Shown here in pieces: positions 47,131-60,112 of a stretch of DNA of 64,000 bases. The stretch spans positions 181,406,225-181,470,224 of the forward strand of contig JBOZIK010000001.1 of the NCBI GenBank assembly GCA_051453625.1. The letters are read 5' to 3'. A program made the position numbers and the translations under genes. The number at the start of each line of letters is the position of its first letter. The first letter of the stretch is position 1. The stretch is from Welwitschia mirabilis. Taxonomy: Eukaryota; Gnetophyta; Gnetopsida; Welwitschiales. The notes under the pieces were generated by a model. That model was not told the DNA's origin. It worked only from the letters and a program-made list of their open reading frames with translations, and ran no database searches.

Positions 47131-48862
47131 TCTAGACACTGAGTAAATTCTAGTATTCCATTTTGATATCCATATTGGTTTGAATTTTTCAATTCTAGTA
47201 ATTCTAGTATTATATTTTGGTATCAAATCCTATGTTTTGAGTTTACTAGGCATTACGGATGTTAAAAACCTAGGTTGCAATTTCACTAGGAATAATTAGG
47301 CCACTATTAAGTCTAGGTTGTGTTAAACAAATGTAATTAAAAGTTTTTATAGCATTGTATATCATCAAGATGCTTATTAGAAGAATATAACATACCAAAT
47401 CTTTATTTCACTAACATCAAATATCTTATTTTTATATAACAAAGAAAAACAAGAAATTCTATACTAACAGGTATAGTAAGAAGGAATAGTAGGCATAGCT
47501 CTTATACTAGACATATCATAATGAATATTTGCTTATATAACCAACTATTGGAAGTGGGATAAACATAGGCAAATATAGTGAATGATCATTTTTCATTATC
47601 CTAAATGTACATTGTTAAAAAATTCAATTTGGAATGTTAATTAGACCATCCAACCCGTGTCTTTATATTGGGAAGAAATAATGAAACTAGAATTAATGCA
47701 AAAATAAAAATATCTTTATTAATATGTCATTACCAAGAGCCCTATTAGTCTCTTTTTAACATGTGATCCTATGGCTCAAATGCTCAGAGGAATTTCAATC
47801 TTCATCTTTTTCATTTAACATCAAGATGTACTAAAATAATTGAGCTCCTTGTATCAACAATTAATAGAGGTTGCAATTTTGATTTTTGTTGTGGTGTTAG
47901 ATTACGTGGAATTCAAAGGTATTCATCTTAGATATTCCAAATTTAGATCAAAGGATCTACTGCTTCTTCATCTTTTTTTTTACTTGAATTCTCTAGCAAA
48001 TGAGGGATGTTTTGGTTTTATTCTCTAGCATTTATCATATTGTTATGCTTTCTTTTGATGAAGCTATTTTTGTTGTGGATAGGTACTGTGTTTTCCAAAT
48101 TAGGGTTCTTAGATATTTCTCTTTATTTGCAACTTAACTGTCCTCTTAAATTCTAATTTCTTATCATTGCTATTATCATTACTCTTCATTTCTTCAAATA
48201 AATTTACAAAGTAACTCCTAATTTAAGTTCAAATGTGAAATTTTAATCTATTTGGCCTCCAGAAGAAAATATCTTAAAATTTAAAGATGCATTTAACACA
48301 ATACTCCTTTTGTTACTATGTTGTAGTCTTTGAAGGTTCAAAAATAAGATGTGATCCAAAATTGTTGGATTTTTTCACAATGATGAGGTTAAATCTAAGT
48401 GATGAATTTTGGTTTATTTTTATTATATTAGTGGAATCATGCTCAATCAATTCCTAAATCTTGATTTAGAATCCATTCTTTAGTATAAAGCCTTATTGCT
48501 CTAATGTCGATAATGGTTAGTATTTTAGAAGGAATAATTATAATTCAGGAGAGTAGGATTCCCTTAGTGATAGCATGCAGACCTGCATCTATCATTTTCC
48601 CTATCCTTACATCTATTATTATTGGAAATTAGGTTAGAGGATTCATTTCTACTAAGGAAAATAACTAGGATTTGAAAAAACTCGAGGCATTTATAACATT
48701 TAAATTCTCATCTACTTTTCAATAGCAATACACTTGATTCTTGTTATTTCTTTTTAAGGTATATCCAATCTATTTTGGATCCTACAAATTAGGAGACTAG
48801 TGGTGAAAGTGTTCTTATCAATCAAGATATGGCTTAACTTTTGCTATCTTGGTCTAACTTAA
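47130..48862. other. Unassigned interval
   Basis: No coding, LTR or repeat structure recognised. A short open frame at 47,840-48,028 (+) has no supporting motif. Confidence 0.5.
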
Positions 48863-49276
48863 TGTAATGTTACAAATTCACTATTTTTAAAATAAATGTA
48901 TTAAATTACTAAATAAGTATAATTAATAAAGATATAAATGAGTGTGACATAAATATGTAAAGATGTGTTTTTTTATTATGCTAGTTAGGACTATGGAATT
49001 AGGTGGGGTGGATAGATTAGGTGGTTGCAACCAACGATAATCTTGGCTAATCCCCAAGGGTTCTAGGAGAGGGACTTAGGTCATAGTCCATGTATTTACC
49101 TTTGATTAGTCATCTAAGACTATTGGTTAATGATAAGAAATGTAATTCACTGCTTCTAGTAATAAAGTCTACATTCATTTAAAATTATTCCTTTTTATTC
49201 CTATTGATCTTGGCATATTGCTTTATATATTATTTTTATATAAAGTAATCAAAAAATAGTAAAATGGGACATTACA
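48863..49276 (+). repeat. 5' LTR of a Ty3/gypsy-type element (element F, tentative)
   Basis: A 414-bp segment starts TGTAATGTTACA and ends GGGACATTACA. The 8-bp ends TGTAATGT and ACATTACA are perfect inverted repeats. Two bases later comes a perfect primer-binding site, so this is a 5' LTR on the + strand. The TTTATATATTATTTTTATA segment near 49,223 may hold a promoter. No second copy is seen in the window. The chromovirus-like pol at 54.2-57.8 kb has the same orientation and may belong to it, but 4 kb of unrelated sequence lies between. Confidence 0.75.
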
Positions 49277-49278
49277 TT

Positions 49279-49290
49279 TGGTATCAGAGC
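49279..49290 (+). other. Primer-binding site, initiator Met tRNA
   Basis: TGGTATCAGAGC, 12 of 12 to the plant initiator-Met PBS, two bases after the LTR end. Confidence 0.92.
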
Positions 49291-49299
49291 AAACAATAA

Positions 49300-52260
49300 A
49301 GTAGTAAATTTCTACTTTAAGGAAAATCAAGAAAAATAACTCATTACATTAAGAAAACAAGCCTAACAATAAGTAGTACATAAAAAAAAGATATGAAATA
49401 TGAAAGGAAAAAGGCATTAACAGAAAACATAATGCATGAAACCTTGAGAAGTGAATTATGAATGTTAAGGAGGATGAAGATCCTCCATGAATATAGAACT
49501 AGTTTAGAACTCTCCATGCCTATAATAGAAATCTCCACACCACTTAGAATGCCTCCCAATCTAGTAGGTTGATTAGGAATTACCATAGTACTAACTTTAA
49601 CTAAAGAAAAACTTACTATAGAATCTACCCTCGTAATGGGATATGGCCTCTTATAGAGCTTTATGTAAAGCTTAGTATAAGCCATTAGTGTCCTTAATAG
49701 ATAATCCCTTAAAAGCTTCTTACCATGGGATGGTAATTAATAGTAACCATTAAATAGTTTACGCAGAGTTGAATCATCCTCTCACTTTTCACTAAGTAAG
49801 CAGATAAGATAGCCTAACTTTCTTCTAATATAATAATATGGGAATCATCTTTCCATGATTTCTTTTCTAATAAGCACATATTCTCCACATAATTCTCCAG
49901 CATTTGGAGTAAATTACTCATAGACTCTTGCTCCTCCATCCAATGTCAAGCCATGCAACAAAAATATTATAGCATATCTGCTATTTTATAAAAGTTTTAG
50001 AGTGGGTAAGGCCATTCACATTGTGAAAAAAATTATAAATACAGCAACTAGAACAGCTACACTCAAGGTCCTATGAACAATCCACCACCTTAAAGTGATG
50101 ATTGCTGTGGATGTCATCCAAGCAGGATGGGTGAGTCACTGGCATATGCAAGAGGCTAGAAAGGCATTGATATTTCCTCAACTGATTTATTAGCTTCTTA
50201 ACTTTAGGATACAATGTCTTTACCATTGACAAAAGTTAATATGTATGGTAAGCCACTTGATCCTACTCATTAAACATGAATTATAAAGATATAGGTGGAG
50301 GAAAAGAAGGCTTTAGAGAAGGGTGAGCAATAAGCAGACTTTAACTTAGAGGGTAAAAATAGTGGTTTGAGTAGAACATATTTCCCTGATCCATTAACAC
50401 ATTAAAGTTATTAAGAAAATCATCCCTTTGAGAATCATAAGGAAACAACAAATATATGAATAGGCTATTGGAAGGTATAGAAGAAAAAGATTCACTTACT
50501 ATTATACAATCTTCCCTTAGCTTCTAAAGGGAAAGCTTCTCTAGAGACCATGGGGTAAAATTCAGATCATCCTTAACCAAGGTCTCTGAGCATGAAACTT
50601 GAAATAATAAAAACAAAAAGAATGCTTAGTAANNNNNNNNNNNNNNNNNNNNNNNNNNNNNNNNNNNNNNNNNNNNNNNNNNNNNNNNNNNNNNNNNNNN
50701 NNNNNNNNNNNNNNNNNNNNNNNNNNNNNNNNNNNNNNNNNNNNNNNNNNNNNNNNNNNNNNNNNNNNNNNNNNNNNNNNNNNNNNNNNNNNNNNNNNNN
50801 NNNNNNNNNNNNNNNNNNNNNNNNNNNNNNNNNNNNNNNNNNNNNNNNNNNNNNNNNNNNNNNNNNNNNNNNNNNNNNNNNNNNNNNNNNNNNNNNNNNN
50901 NNNNNNNNNNNNNNNNNNNNNNNNNNNNNNNNNNNNNNNNNNNNNNNNNNNNNNNNNNNNNNNNNNNNNNNNNNNNNNNNNNNNNNNNNNNNNNNNNNNN
51001 NNNNNNNNNNNNNNNNNNNNNNNNNNNNNNNNNNNNNNNNNNNNNNNNNNNNNNNNNNNNNNNNNNNNNNNNNNNNNNNNNNNNNNNNNNNNNNNNNNNN
51101 NNNNNNNNNNNNNNNNNNNNNNNNNNNNNNNNNNNNNNNNNNNNNNNNNNNNNNNNNNNNNNNNNNNNNNNNNNNNNNNNNNNNNNNNNNNNNNNNNNNN
51201 NNNNNNNNNNNNNNNNNNNNNNNNNTAGATGGTTAATTAGAGGCTTATTGCATTTTTAGTAGAAAGAGTCATGGGATTCTAATGCCTTATTCATCCACAA
51301 AATAATAATAAATAGAAAGGAGGTTATCAAAAATACACTTATTGTTCAAAAATATATGGCAAAGATCCATACCTCTGTGAAATAAAAAACATACCTTGAG
51401 ATGTTTCTCTAGGATCATAATCCCTAGAACCTTCATCCTTCATAGACGAGGAAGAATGAGAATGAAGCAAAGATCAAGTAGGAATTTCATAAGAGGATAA
51501 AATAAAAGATGGATCTATAGTCGCAAGCCTAAAGGGCTATAATTCACTTGAACTCATAGAAGAGAAATACAAACCTAATAAGATGTGTGTGTAAAAATAT
51601 TTTCTCCTATTACCATTCTGTTTCAAGTGAGCTAACTAAAAAAGAGTTGATGAATATATAATGAAAGCCCAATCCAAATAAATTCCACTAACTAAAAATA
51701 GCAACAACTAAATTGTGTAAGTTGGAACTTCACTTACCTAGTCATGTTAAAAGGCCCTACTTGTAATTAGTTTCCTACAAGCTACAAAGTATAGGGTGGT
51801 AAAATTGGTAGTGGAAATCCCATGGTGGTGAGTGTCCACCTTTCATACACCCATAAAATCATCTAATCAATTGGCCATAAAGTAGCAAAAATCCTTATCA
51901 AAGTAAAAGATCTTGAGAGGAATATAATTGCCTTAGATCATTTTGAAAGCTAGAATAATACTTTCTTCAAAAATCTTAATTAGATCATGATAAGAATGGG
52001 TGATGATAGCTATGCAAGGATTGAAAGAGAAATAAAAAGAATTAAGGATGAAAATAATAGTGGGATGATAGAGATAAAAATAAGAAAAGCCACATACATC
52101 TAAAATATTTAAGAAAAAAATCCACAAGAACACTTGCTCCATGGCCCATTTTTGGATTTCTAGTTTAGTGGACCTCACATTTAAAGAATTCCAAGAAATG
52201 GAAAAACAAAGTCTCTGAGCCATACCTTAAGTGAAAAGATGTGTAACTACGAACATTATG
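49300..52260 (-). pseudogene. Unidentified decayed coding region with splice-like sites
   Basis: The minus strand holds several protein-like stretches I do not recognise: 51,933-52,223 (starts MAQRLCFSISWNSLNVRSTK); about 51,380-51,560 (MSSSEL, then PFRLATIDPSFILSSYEIPT, Ser-rich, acidic DEGSRDYDPRE); about 50,300-50,600 (DDLNFTPWSLEKLSL, LFPYDSQRDDFLNNFNVLMD); 49,830-49,950 (QESMSNLLQMLENYVENMCL); and 49,344-49,685 (two hydrophobic segments near the end). GTAAGT (near 51,740) and GTATGT (near 51,395) follow AG as donors do, and T-rich TTTTTTAG precedes a stretch near 51,640. A gap of 593 N cuts it. It could be a host pseudogene or an unknown retroelement gag. Confidence 0.35.
50633..51225. 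other. Assembly gap (593 N)
   Basis: A sized gap inside the unidentified minus-strand region. The + strand open frame that spans it is an artefact of the N bases. Confidence 0.99.
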
Positions 52261-52414
52261 GAAGAGCTTATATTTATAGAAAAAGAAGACTCCAAAATAA
52301 TTACATAAAATATATAATAATTAAGAAAAAAAGAAAGAATGATATAAGTGTCATGTAGAAGAATAAGAGAATAAGAAGGGAGAAAAAGCCTATTAGATTA
52401 ACTATGAATCATGG

Positions 52415-52450
52415 GGTATTTATAATAGTGGACACAAGGTTAACTAAACC
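52415..52450 (-). promoter_or_regulatory. Possible TATA box
   Basis: The minus strand reads CTATTATAAATACCCC, a good plant TATA context, about 200 bp upstream of the ATG at 52,223 and downstream (in minus sense) of the minisatellite. TTAATTATAG-type palindromic repeats lie just upstream at 52,450-52,525. It could be an LTR promoter or a gene promoter. Confidence 0.4.
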
Positions 52451-52589
52451 ATATGAGTGAAGTTAACCATAATTAACTAGCTCATAGTTAATTATAATCA
52501 AGCCAAGTTAATTATAGTTAAATTAATGTTAAAGTACAATTAGGAGATAAGTACTACTCCTTGATGATGTCAAATTTTGAAGAGCCAAT

Positions 52590-53480
52590 TTCACAATCTT
52601 AGTGTCTAATGTTACACATAAGAAAACTTGATGTTACACTCAGGTACCCAATGTCACATTTGTATCTCTAATGTTGTTCTTAACATCTGCCTACTCGATA
52701 GGTCTTGCTCAGCTCCAATGATAGCTATGCCCTTTCAACCTATTCTATAATAAGTTTCAATGTTGCACTCTATATTTTAATGTCACGCTTAGGTATCTTA
52801 TGTCACATTTGAATGTCTAATGTCATACTTGAGTGTTTAATGTTATAATTACCTCTATAAGGATCCAACAGCTTTTACTTCTCATTGAAAGTCATCCATT
52901 TATCTCTTGCCTACCTATACAAAAAAGCTTCAATGTCACACAATAATTTCCAACATCGTACTATAATGTCTCACATCATACTTGGGTTCCTATTGTCACA
53001 CTTGAAGTTGTAGCATTCCAACATCCTTGGAAAAGTTTTTAGTACTCTACATTTTTGGTCCTTAGACAATAGGACTAATGTTGCATGAGGGAAGCCAACA
53101 TTTCACTTGAGTGCTTGACATTGCACTTGGATGCCTAATGTTTCACTTAGACATTGGACATGTTGGTCACCTTTGGAATTTCCTGTGATTCCCTAACATA
53201 CTTATGATAATAGCTTGTAACATCCACTTGAGTGTCTGACATCGCACTTGGGTGCTTAACATTACACACAGGTGCCTAATGTTATACTTGGATGCTTGAT
53301 GTTACACTTGCTCTAATAGGATCCTGGCATATTTCATTCATCCTTGGTAGTGACTAGAAACACCCATACTTACTCCATAATAAAATGTTATAGTTACATA
53401 ATAATATCTGATGCCAATCTTGCTTACTTGATATCCCACCTGGATATCCAACAATGCACTTGTATGTTTGGTAACATAAC
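52590..53480. repeat. Degenerate 20-bp minisatellite array
   Basis: Many copies of a unit like CACTTGGATGCCTAATGTTA are found, some in uninterrupted tandem (for example 53,224-53,312) and others separated by unrelated spacer. Copies vary at many positions and the unit length is not a multiple of three, so it is not a coding repeat. It lies upstream of the possible TATA box on the minus strand, where other LTRs in this window carry minisatellites. Confidence 0.85.
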
Positions 53481-54240
53481 CCTTCAGTAGTTATCTCAAA
53501 AGGAAATTCATATCATCAAGGTTACTATGACAATTATTAAATAATCCTTATAACTATTTTTCTAACTAGCATTTAGTTGTAGATTTCTAATTGTTGTAAC
53601 AATGCTATAAAATTAGACATAAGGCCAATAGAAAAGGGAGGAAGACTACTTGTAGAAGACGAGCAAACCAAGAAGAGGTATTTAAATTCAAGAGGATGTC
53701 AAGCCAGATAGTGCATTATGAAATATAGAATGAATGGATGTATGGATAAAATAAAAATCTAACTCAATCACATTCACTCTTAAAATAAACTTCTATCTAG
53801 TAAGATCAATAAAATCCTTTCTCACTTAGAAGATAGGCCTATGGAATCAAACCCAAGAGAATCCCAAGTGCAACCCTTTACATTAGGACAACATACTTTA
53901 ATAGGCATAGCTGACCTATAAAACATCTAGATGAGATTACTAAAAACAGAGGCCAACTTCTAAGCCTTCTTGTCAAATTAAGTCAATCATTCCAACATAG
54001 AACAATATGAAGGAGAGGAGATTGCTAAAATGATATACCTAAAAACATAGAAAGGGAAAGTAGAAATAAGTGAATAATCCATAACTTAAATTTGAAAAAT
54101 AAAAAACTAATTTAATCTTTGAAATGTTTTACCAAAAAAATAATGTACATATGTTTCTATCCTTCTTATAAGAAATACATAATAATGGTGGTCATGATGC
54201 CAATAAAAATATCCCCAAAGGATATCATGGGATATCTTCT
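53481..54240 (+). other. Interval before the chromovirus-like coding
   Basis: No clear domain. It may contain the decayed start of the gag of the element that follows, but I cannot fix a frame. Confidence 0.4.
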
Positions 54241-57200
54241 TAGAGGAATTAAAAATGAAATTTATTCTAGAATACTTCATTGAAGACCAAATGGTAAAAT
54301 TTTAATGTCTCTACTTGGAAAAATACCCACTAGATAAACATTGGTCTAAATTCTAGTGTCTTATGAAGTATCAAAAGAAATTCACTGAGAAGTAGTTGAT
54401 TAACAGTTTCATTATAGGTATACCACCTAAACTCAAAAGTGTCTTATGTACCTTAGAGATCTAATCCACTGAAGATGCCTATAAAATAAGACATTATCTT
54501 TAATGATTTAAAAATTGATAGATTAACCTGCATCACCCATAAGTGGATAAACATAACATGTCCAATACACCACTAGCATAAGAGCCATATAGGACAAATC
54601 TTACTTATTATAAATGTTACAAGAGGAGTTAATTACTAGAAATTATTAATCCAAATTGTGGGAAGTAAATATCCTTTAGCATAGTCAGCCTCAAGCCTTA
54701 TAGAATATTACCATACAACCTAAAAGAATATATGCTAGCATCCAAACAAGTATCATTCATAAAGAGTACTCCATCTTAGAATTCCATGGTCAAATTTTAT
54801 CTTTTTTTATTTCATTTACACTTAATAGTGGTGCCTCATACAACTTCATTTATCCAACATTATTTTATAAACTAAACATCACCCCATTCAAGGAATAAAA
54901 ATCTACTATAGGAGTTATAAAGAATAGTTTTCTTACATAGGATGTAATCACTGCCCTCATTAAATACAACATTCATGACTCATATTTTAGGAATAAGTTC
55001 TATGTATTTTAAATTGAAGAGTATTATGCTATTTTGGAAATTCCCTTCTTAGTCAGATATAATGTTCAAATTAACTTTCATCAACATACCCTACTACTAT
55101 TAATTTTATTTAAATAATAAATCTTAAAGAGAGAGGAAAGAAATAATAAGATATCCTTTACCTCATCTAAATATCTCTTAAAAGCTATTAAAAGAAAACA
55201 CGTATTCACTACTCTGGTGTAGATAGAAAACCCTAAAGAAAATCCTACTCTACCAGAAGAACTATAATAATTTTCTAATATATTTAAAGATTCAAAAATG
55301 ATCCCATCTAATAGAAAGGTATATCATGCAATAGAATTAGTTCCTAGAGCACAATCAATAGCTCAAGCATCCTATTGATTCTTAGTGATAAAATTAAGAG
55401 AAATAAAACTACAAATTGAATAGCTACTTTTGGATGGAAAATTTATCCTAGTATATTACCATGTGGAGCGCGAGTACTCTTCATAAAGAAAAAGAATAAT
55501 ACCTTGTGATTTTACATTGACTATAGGTAGCTAAACAAGATAATCATAAAAAATAGGTACTTACTACCAAGAAGTAATGATTTATTAGATCAACTTCAAG
55601 GAGCTCAATTCTTCTTATAGATCGACTTAAAGTCTAAATACCATCAAATTTGCATCACGAATAAAGATATCTATAAAACTATCTTTGGAATAAGATATAG
55701 ACATTACAAGTTCATAGTAATGCCCTTTGATCTAAAAAATGCTTTAGTGACTTTTATGAGTTTGATGAATGATATTTTCTAATCTTATTTAGATAAATTC
55801 ATAGTTGTATTTTTAGATGATATCCTAATATATTATAAAAATCAAGATGGTTATGTTCTACACTTGAAAAACATTCTACAGTTTCTATTCACACATAATT
55901 TCAATGCTAAAGTAAGCAAATGTAATATTTTGTAGATATAAATTAGCTACTTAGGACATGTTATCTTTGATAAAGGAATTATAACAAATCTAACTAAAAC
56001 AGAAGTTATAAGAAAATGGCTAAAACTAAAGGATTCAATAGAAGTTTAAATTTTCTTAGGATTGGCTAGCTTCTATTAGAAATTAATCATCCTTGAATTC
56101 TCTTAACTTATAACTCCATTGACAAATTTAACCAAATCAACATCTAGATTCAACTGTAATGACAAATGCAAAAAAGAATTTCTTAGATTGAAGTTGCTTC
56201 TAAAAATAGCATCTATTCTTAAAATCACAGTTACAGTTACCATTAGTACTTATACTCAATGAATAGAAGCCATACTTAGCTTAGATAATAGGTAATTATC
56301 TATAAATCATGAAAGTTAAACTAACATGATAAGAAATGTTCCATCATGATCCTAAACTACTAGCCATACTACATGCCTTAAAAGTTTAGAGATATTATCT
56401 TATAAAAAGTGAATTCTTGCTTAAAAAAATCATAAAATCTTAGAATATTTTTAAAAATAACGTCTTCTGAATATGCAACAAAGGAGATGGATGAATTTAT
56501 TACATAATACAACTTTAAATCACAGTGTATCCTAGGAAAAGAGAGCAAAGTTGTGAATGCCCTGAGTAGAATGTTATGCATGCTAGTAACCACTATCACA
56601 TTAGATCTATCAGCTTTCCTTAAAACATCCTTAGCCAATGATTCATAGTTTAAGGATATACATCAACTGATTCAAGAAGGAAAAGAAGTAGAGACACTCA
56701 CATGCTCTTACAAGATGGATATCTCTTGAAAGAAAAAATCCTCTACATTCCACAAGATTTATGGAAAAGGAAGTTGATGTCTGAATTACATGAAGTCCCA
56801 TATGCAAGATACCTTGGGTTCATTAAGAATTATCATCAATAATGAAAATACTACTTTTGGCTCAAAATGAAAGCAGATTTAAAGTAATACTTCCATAATC
56901 ATCCCATATACCAATAGATGAAGATTGATCAAGGAAAACCCATAGGACTCCTTCAATCTTTAGGAGTACCACACTAAAAATGGAAAGAAATCTCCATGGA
57001 TTTCATCATTGGACTACCTCTTACTAATAGATAACATGATGTAATTTTAATCAAGATGGTCCATTTAATTATAGTCTGAATCTCTAACATAGTGAAATAA
57101 TTAAACCTATAGTTTGTAAAAGAAGTTTTTAAGTTACATGATGCACCACAAGTCATAGTATATAACTGAGATCCAAAATTTTTATTTAGAGTTCTAGCAA

Positions 57201-57830
57201 AGTTTTTTTCATCACTAGGTACTAAACTTAGTTTTAGTACTACACATCACCTAGAAATAGATGCCCAAACTAAAAGAGTGAATCGCATACTAGAAGATAT
57301 TCTAGGATGTTATATGGCTGAAAAACCCACACAATGGGAGAACTACCTACATCTGGTCAATTTTTCTTATAATTAGATATTTTAGACCTCCATTTAATGT
57401 TTATCATTTAAATCAATATATGGTAGGAACTATTACACCCCTATCAGATGGTTAGATCCTTCCTAGATATTAGAAAAGATGGTACCATCGAAATTAAAAG
57501 TTATAAAATATGTAATTACCAAAATAAAAAGACAATTGCAAGTTGTACAAGATCAATATAAGAAATATTATGATTAGAAACATTAAACCTGTACATTCTA
57601 GATTGGTGAGGAACTATTACTAAGAATAAAGTCAAAAAGAAACTCCTTGAAAATAGAAAAGTAAAGTAACTTAGTCCCATGATATTGTGGTTCATTCAAG
57701 ATTATTTAAAGAATAGGATATCTAGCCTATAAACTAGAACTTCCTGTGTAGATGTCTCAAATACATCTAGTTTTTCATGTGAGCATGATGAAATCTATTG
57801 TGGTGCGTATTTTTGAAAACATTAGAAATC
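54240..57830 (+). pseudogene. pol: Chromovirus-like gypsy gag end and pol
   Basis: In order on the + strand: gag-like residues (54,250-54,500: WSKF, INSFIIGIPPKL); protease near 54,817 reading LNSGASYNFIYPTLF (family DSGAS; Asp to Asn); RT with VLFIKKKN, YIDYR, LLPRSNDLLDQLQGAQFF, IDLKSKYHQI, HYKFIVMPFDLKNA, VVFLDDILIYY near 55,808 (both Asp kept), SYLGHVIFDKGI and IFLGLASFY; RNase H remnants to about 56,590 (VVNALSRML); integrase with LMSELHEVPYARYLGF, MDFIIGLPL, and a VNRILEDILGCYMAEKPTQW block; and the end QIHLVFHVSMMKS near 57,770. The zinc-finger Cys residues are lost. It is cut at about 57,830 by element E. Confidence 0.88.
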
Positions 57831-57834
57831 CCAT

Positions 57835-58875
57835 CATTCACAAATAAAATAGATATCTTACGTAACATAACACACTAATATAGTTGGGAGTTAATTCAAA
57901 TGTTGTATCTCATTAAAGACTATGAGATAAGAATTCAGGATTGATTTTCAACAAAATAAGATAATTAAAATTAAAGGGCAATGCAAAAAGTAAAGATTCA
58001 ATGCAAATAAAAATGCAACTAATTCTAAATGCAACACAAAATAGAACTAGACTACTTTCATTTAGCCTTAATAAAGCTGCCCTTAAGATCTATATCACCA
58101 ATGAAATTGTTACCAGATCAAGGGCATTGTTACCAGATCAAGGGCAACATAAGTCATAAGGAAAATCTAATAAACTAACATGCATAAATGAAAAAAATAG
58201 TTTTATATTAAGAAGGAACAAAACATCTGGGTTACAAAATAGCTAGGCCTCAATGGAGAATGCATGACCCTCCATCAAGGGAAATTCTTTTTGCAACTCT
58301 TGAGATGGATCTCCCATTCTTCAATATCCTATCATGAGAATTTTCAGTGCATTAAAGATGGAGAGGAGAGTCAAAGAAGAGTTTTATTTATAGCATTACA
58401 TAACAAAACCATTATAAAAAAGGTGCTTCAAAATGCACTTCATTACAGAAAAGAAATAGATAAAATGATCAAAGATTGGCTGTTATAGTCGATTACAGTG
58501 TCATCCTAGCTATTGTTTGGATGATATAGGGAACAATAGCTCATTATAAAAGATAACTCAGCATGATGACTCAGCAGTCCACATTAGCATCAAATCATAT
58601 CGTCTTTCTATCTATCATGTGGATGACAAAGAGGACAATAGACTTCTTTGTTCATTGCAGTTAGGAGAAATAAGCCTCTTCTATTAGTAATCTTCCTTCA
58701 AAGTCATGTGTATTAAAATATGCCTTAAATGCTTTACATCTTGCTAAGAATTACATATTTTTTAGATCTTCTATTAATTCTCTAAAATCGTTAGACTTGC
58801 ATCTAAACCTATATACATGTCCTACAAAATAGCTTATAAAACCCCATCAAATAATCATAAATTGGTAGTGCATCA
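57835..58875 (-). repeat. 3' LTR of element E
   Basis: On the minus strand it begins TGATGCACTACC after the purine tract and matches the D LTR through to TTTATTTGTGAATGA. CTATAAATAAAAC (58,393 down to 58,381) is a good TATA box. A perfect 20-bp tandem duplication lies at 58,106-58,145. A + strand open frame at 58,264-58,488 lies in the LTR and is not a gene. The left edge is approximate. Confidence 0.75.
58106..58145. repeat. Perfect tandem duplication of 20 bp
   Basis: ATTGTTACCAGATCAAGGGC occurs twice head to tail without a mismatch. The D LTR has no such duplication, and the lack of mismatches in an otherwise decayed element suggests a recent event. Confidence 0.95.
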
Positions 58876-58880
58876 TAACT

Positions 58881-58888
58881 CCCCACTT
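58881..58888 (-). other. Polypurine tract of element E
   Basis: AAGTGGGG on the minus strand, followed by AGTTATG, where the LTR opens; the same layout as in element D. Confidence 0.75.
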
Positions 58889-58889
58889 A

Positions 58890-60058
58890 GCCTTTTTTAG
58901 TTCCAAATAAAAACTAGGTGGAAAACCACAAATGCAAGATAAATTATCTTAAAATAAAAACCAATCTTGACATTATAAAATAGGCTCACATCACATAACA
59001 AAATAATAAGTTATGCATTATGTGTATGGAGTAAAAAATTTTAAAATTATGTCTTATGAAAGCTTTGAAATATCTTAAAAGGTTTATGAAAATGAGCCAT
59101 CTACCCAAGAAAAATAGTTTATCTTGTATCGGATAATAAAGCAAAGAAAATAGATAAGAGCGAGAAGATAGATAATGAATGTTGTTTAATTTGGACAAAT
59201 TTATAAATTAAGTACAAAGCTGAGTAAAGAAATATCAGATTTAAAAAATATAGATATATGAAATATTTTAATAAGAAAAGAAACAATTCAGTCACAAAAT
59301 AATTATAAGTAGCATTGAGAACTCTAAAATACTAAAAATAAACATAATACAATTATTAACAATATTTATCTAAGTAAGAAATCAACTCTGTATTAAAAAC
59401 TAGGCATGAAAAGCATTAAACTTTAAGGTCCTAAAATGATTAGAAATATGTAGAAATGACTTTGAAATAACTAACTAAAGAATAAAAGAAAATAAAAGGA
59501 ATTGGCATAAGGTAACATAAAAAAGATAGCCTACCTATCTAAAATTTTAATGTAGCAGACTCCCATGAAAGAAATCATAACATAACTTAATTTTAAAATG
59601 CATGACTTGATGTATAAAAAATCCTATTTGATGAGGCTGTGATTATGAAGATGCTAAAATTAATGCTTTAAATAATAAATGGTCAGACTAAAGAGTTTCT
59701 CAAAAATAAACTTACCTGTCAACATCTCAAGATAGACACCTAAATCTCAAGAAATAAAATGATCAGACAAAGAGTTTAGAAAACAAGCAATGCCTCTAAT
59801 GATACCAGGAACACAACTAATTCCATAGCCTTCATGTATTTATTATTATTTTATTATCCATGATAAGGGAAGTGCAACCATAGTCAGAGAAATAAGGACC
59901 TTTGAAGCATGGCCAACTCATCCCCTAGTAAAGTTCCCATGGATATTATATTACATTACCAAAACGTTCTCTTGAAAAAATTCACCACGATGTACTTACG
60001 ATAGGACATCATGTTAACCATGTTTTTGAACTATCTTAAATAAAACATCATGGTATTA

Positions 60059-60112
<54 letters not shown>

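Noticed and set aside
50592-51236. 214-codon open frame across the 593-N gap
   Set aside because: Almost the whole frame is undetermined sequence.
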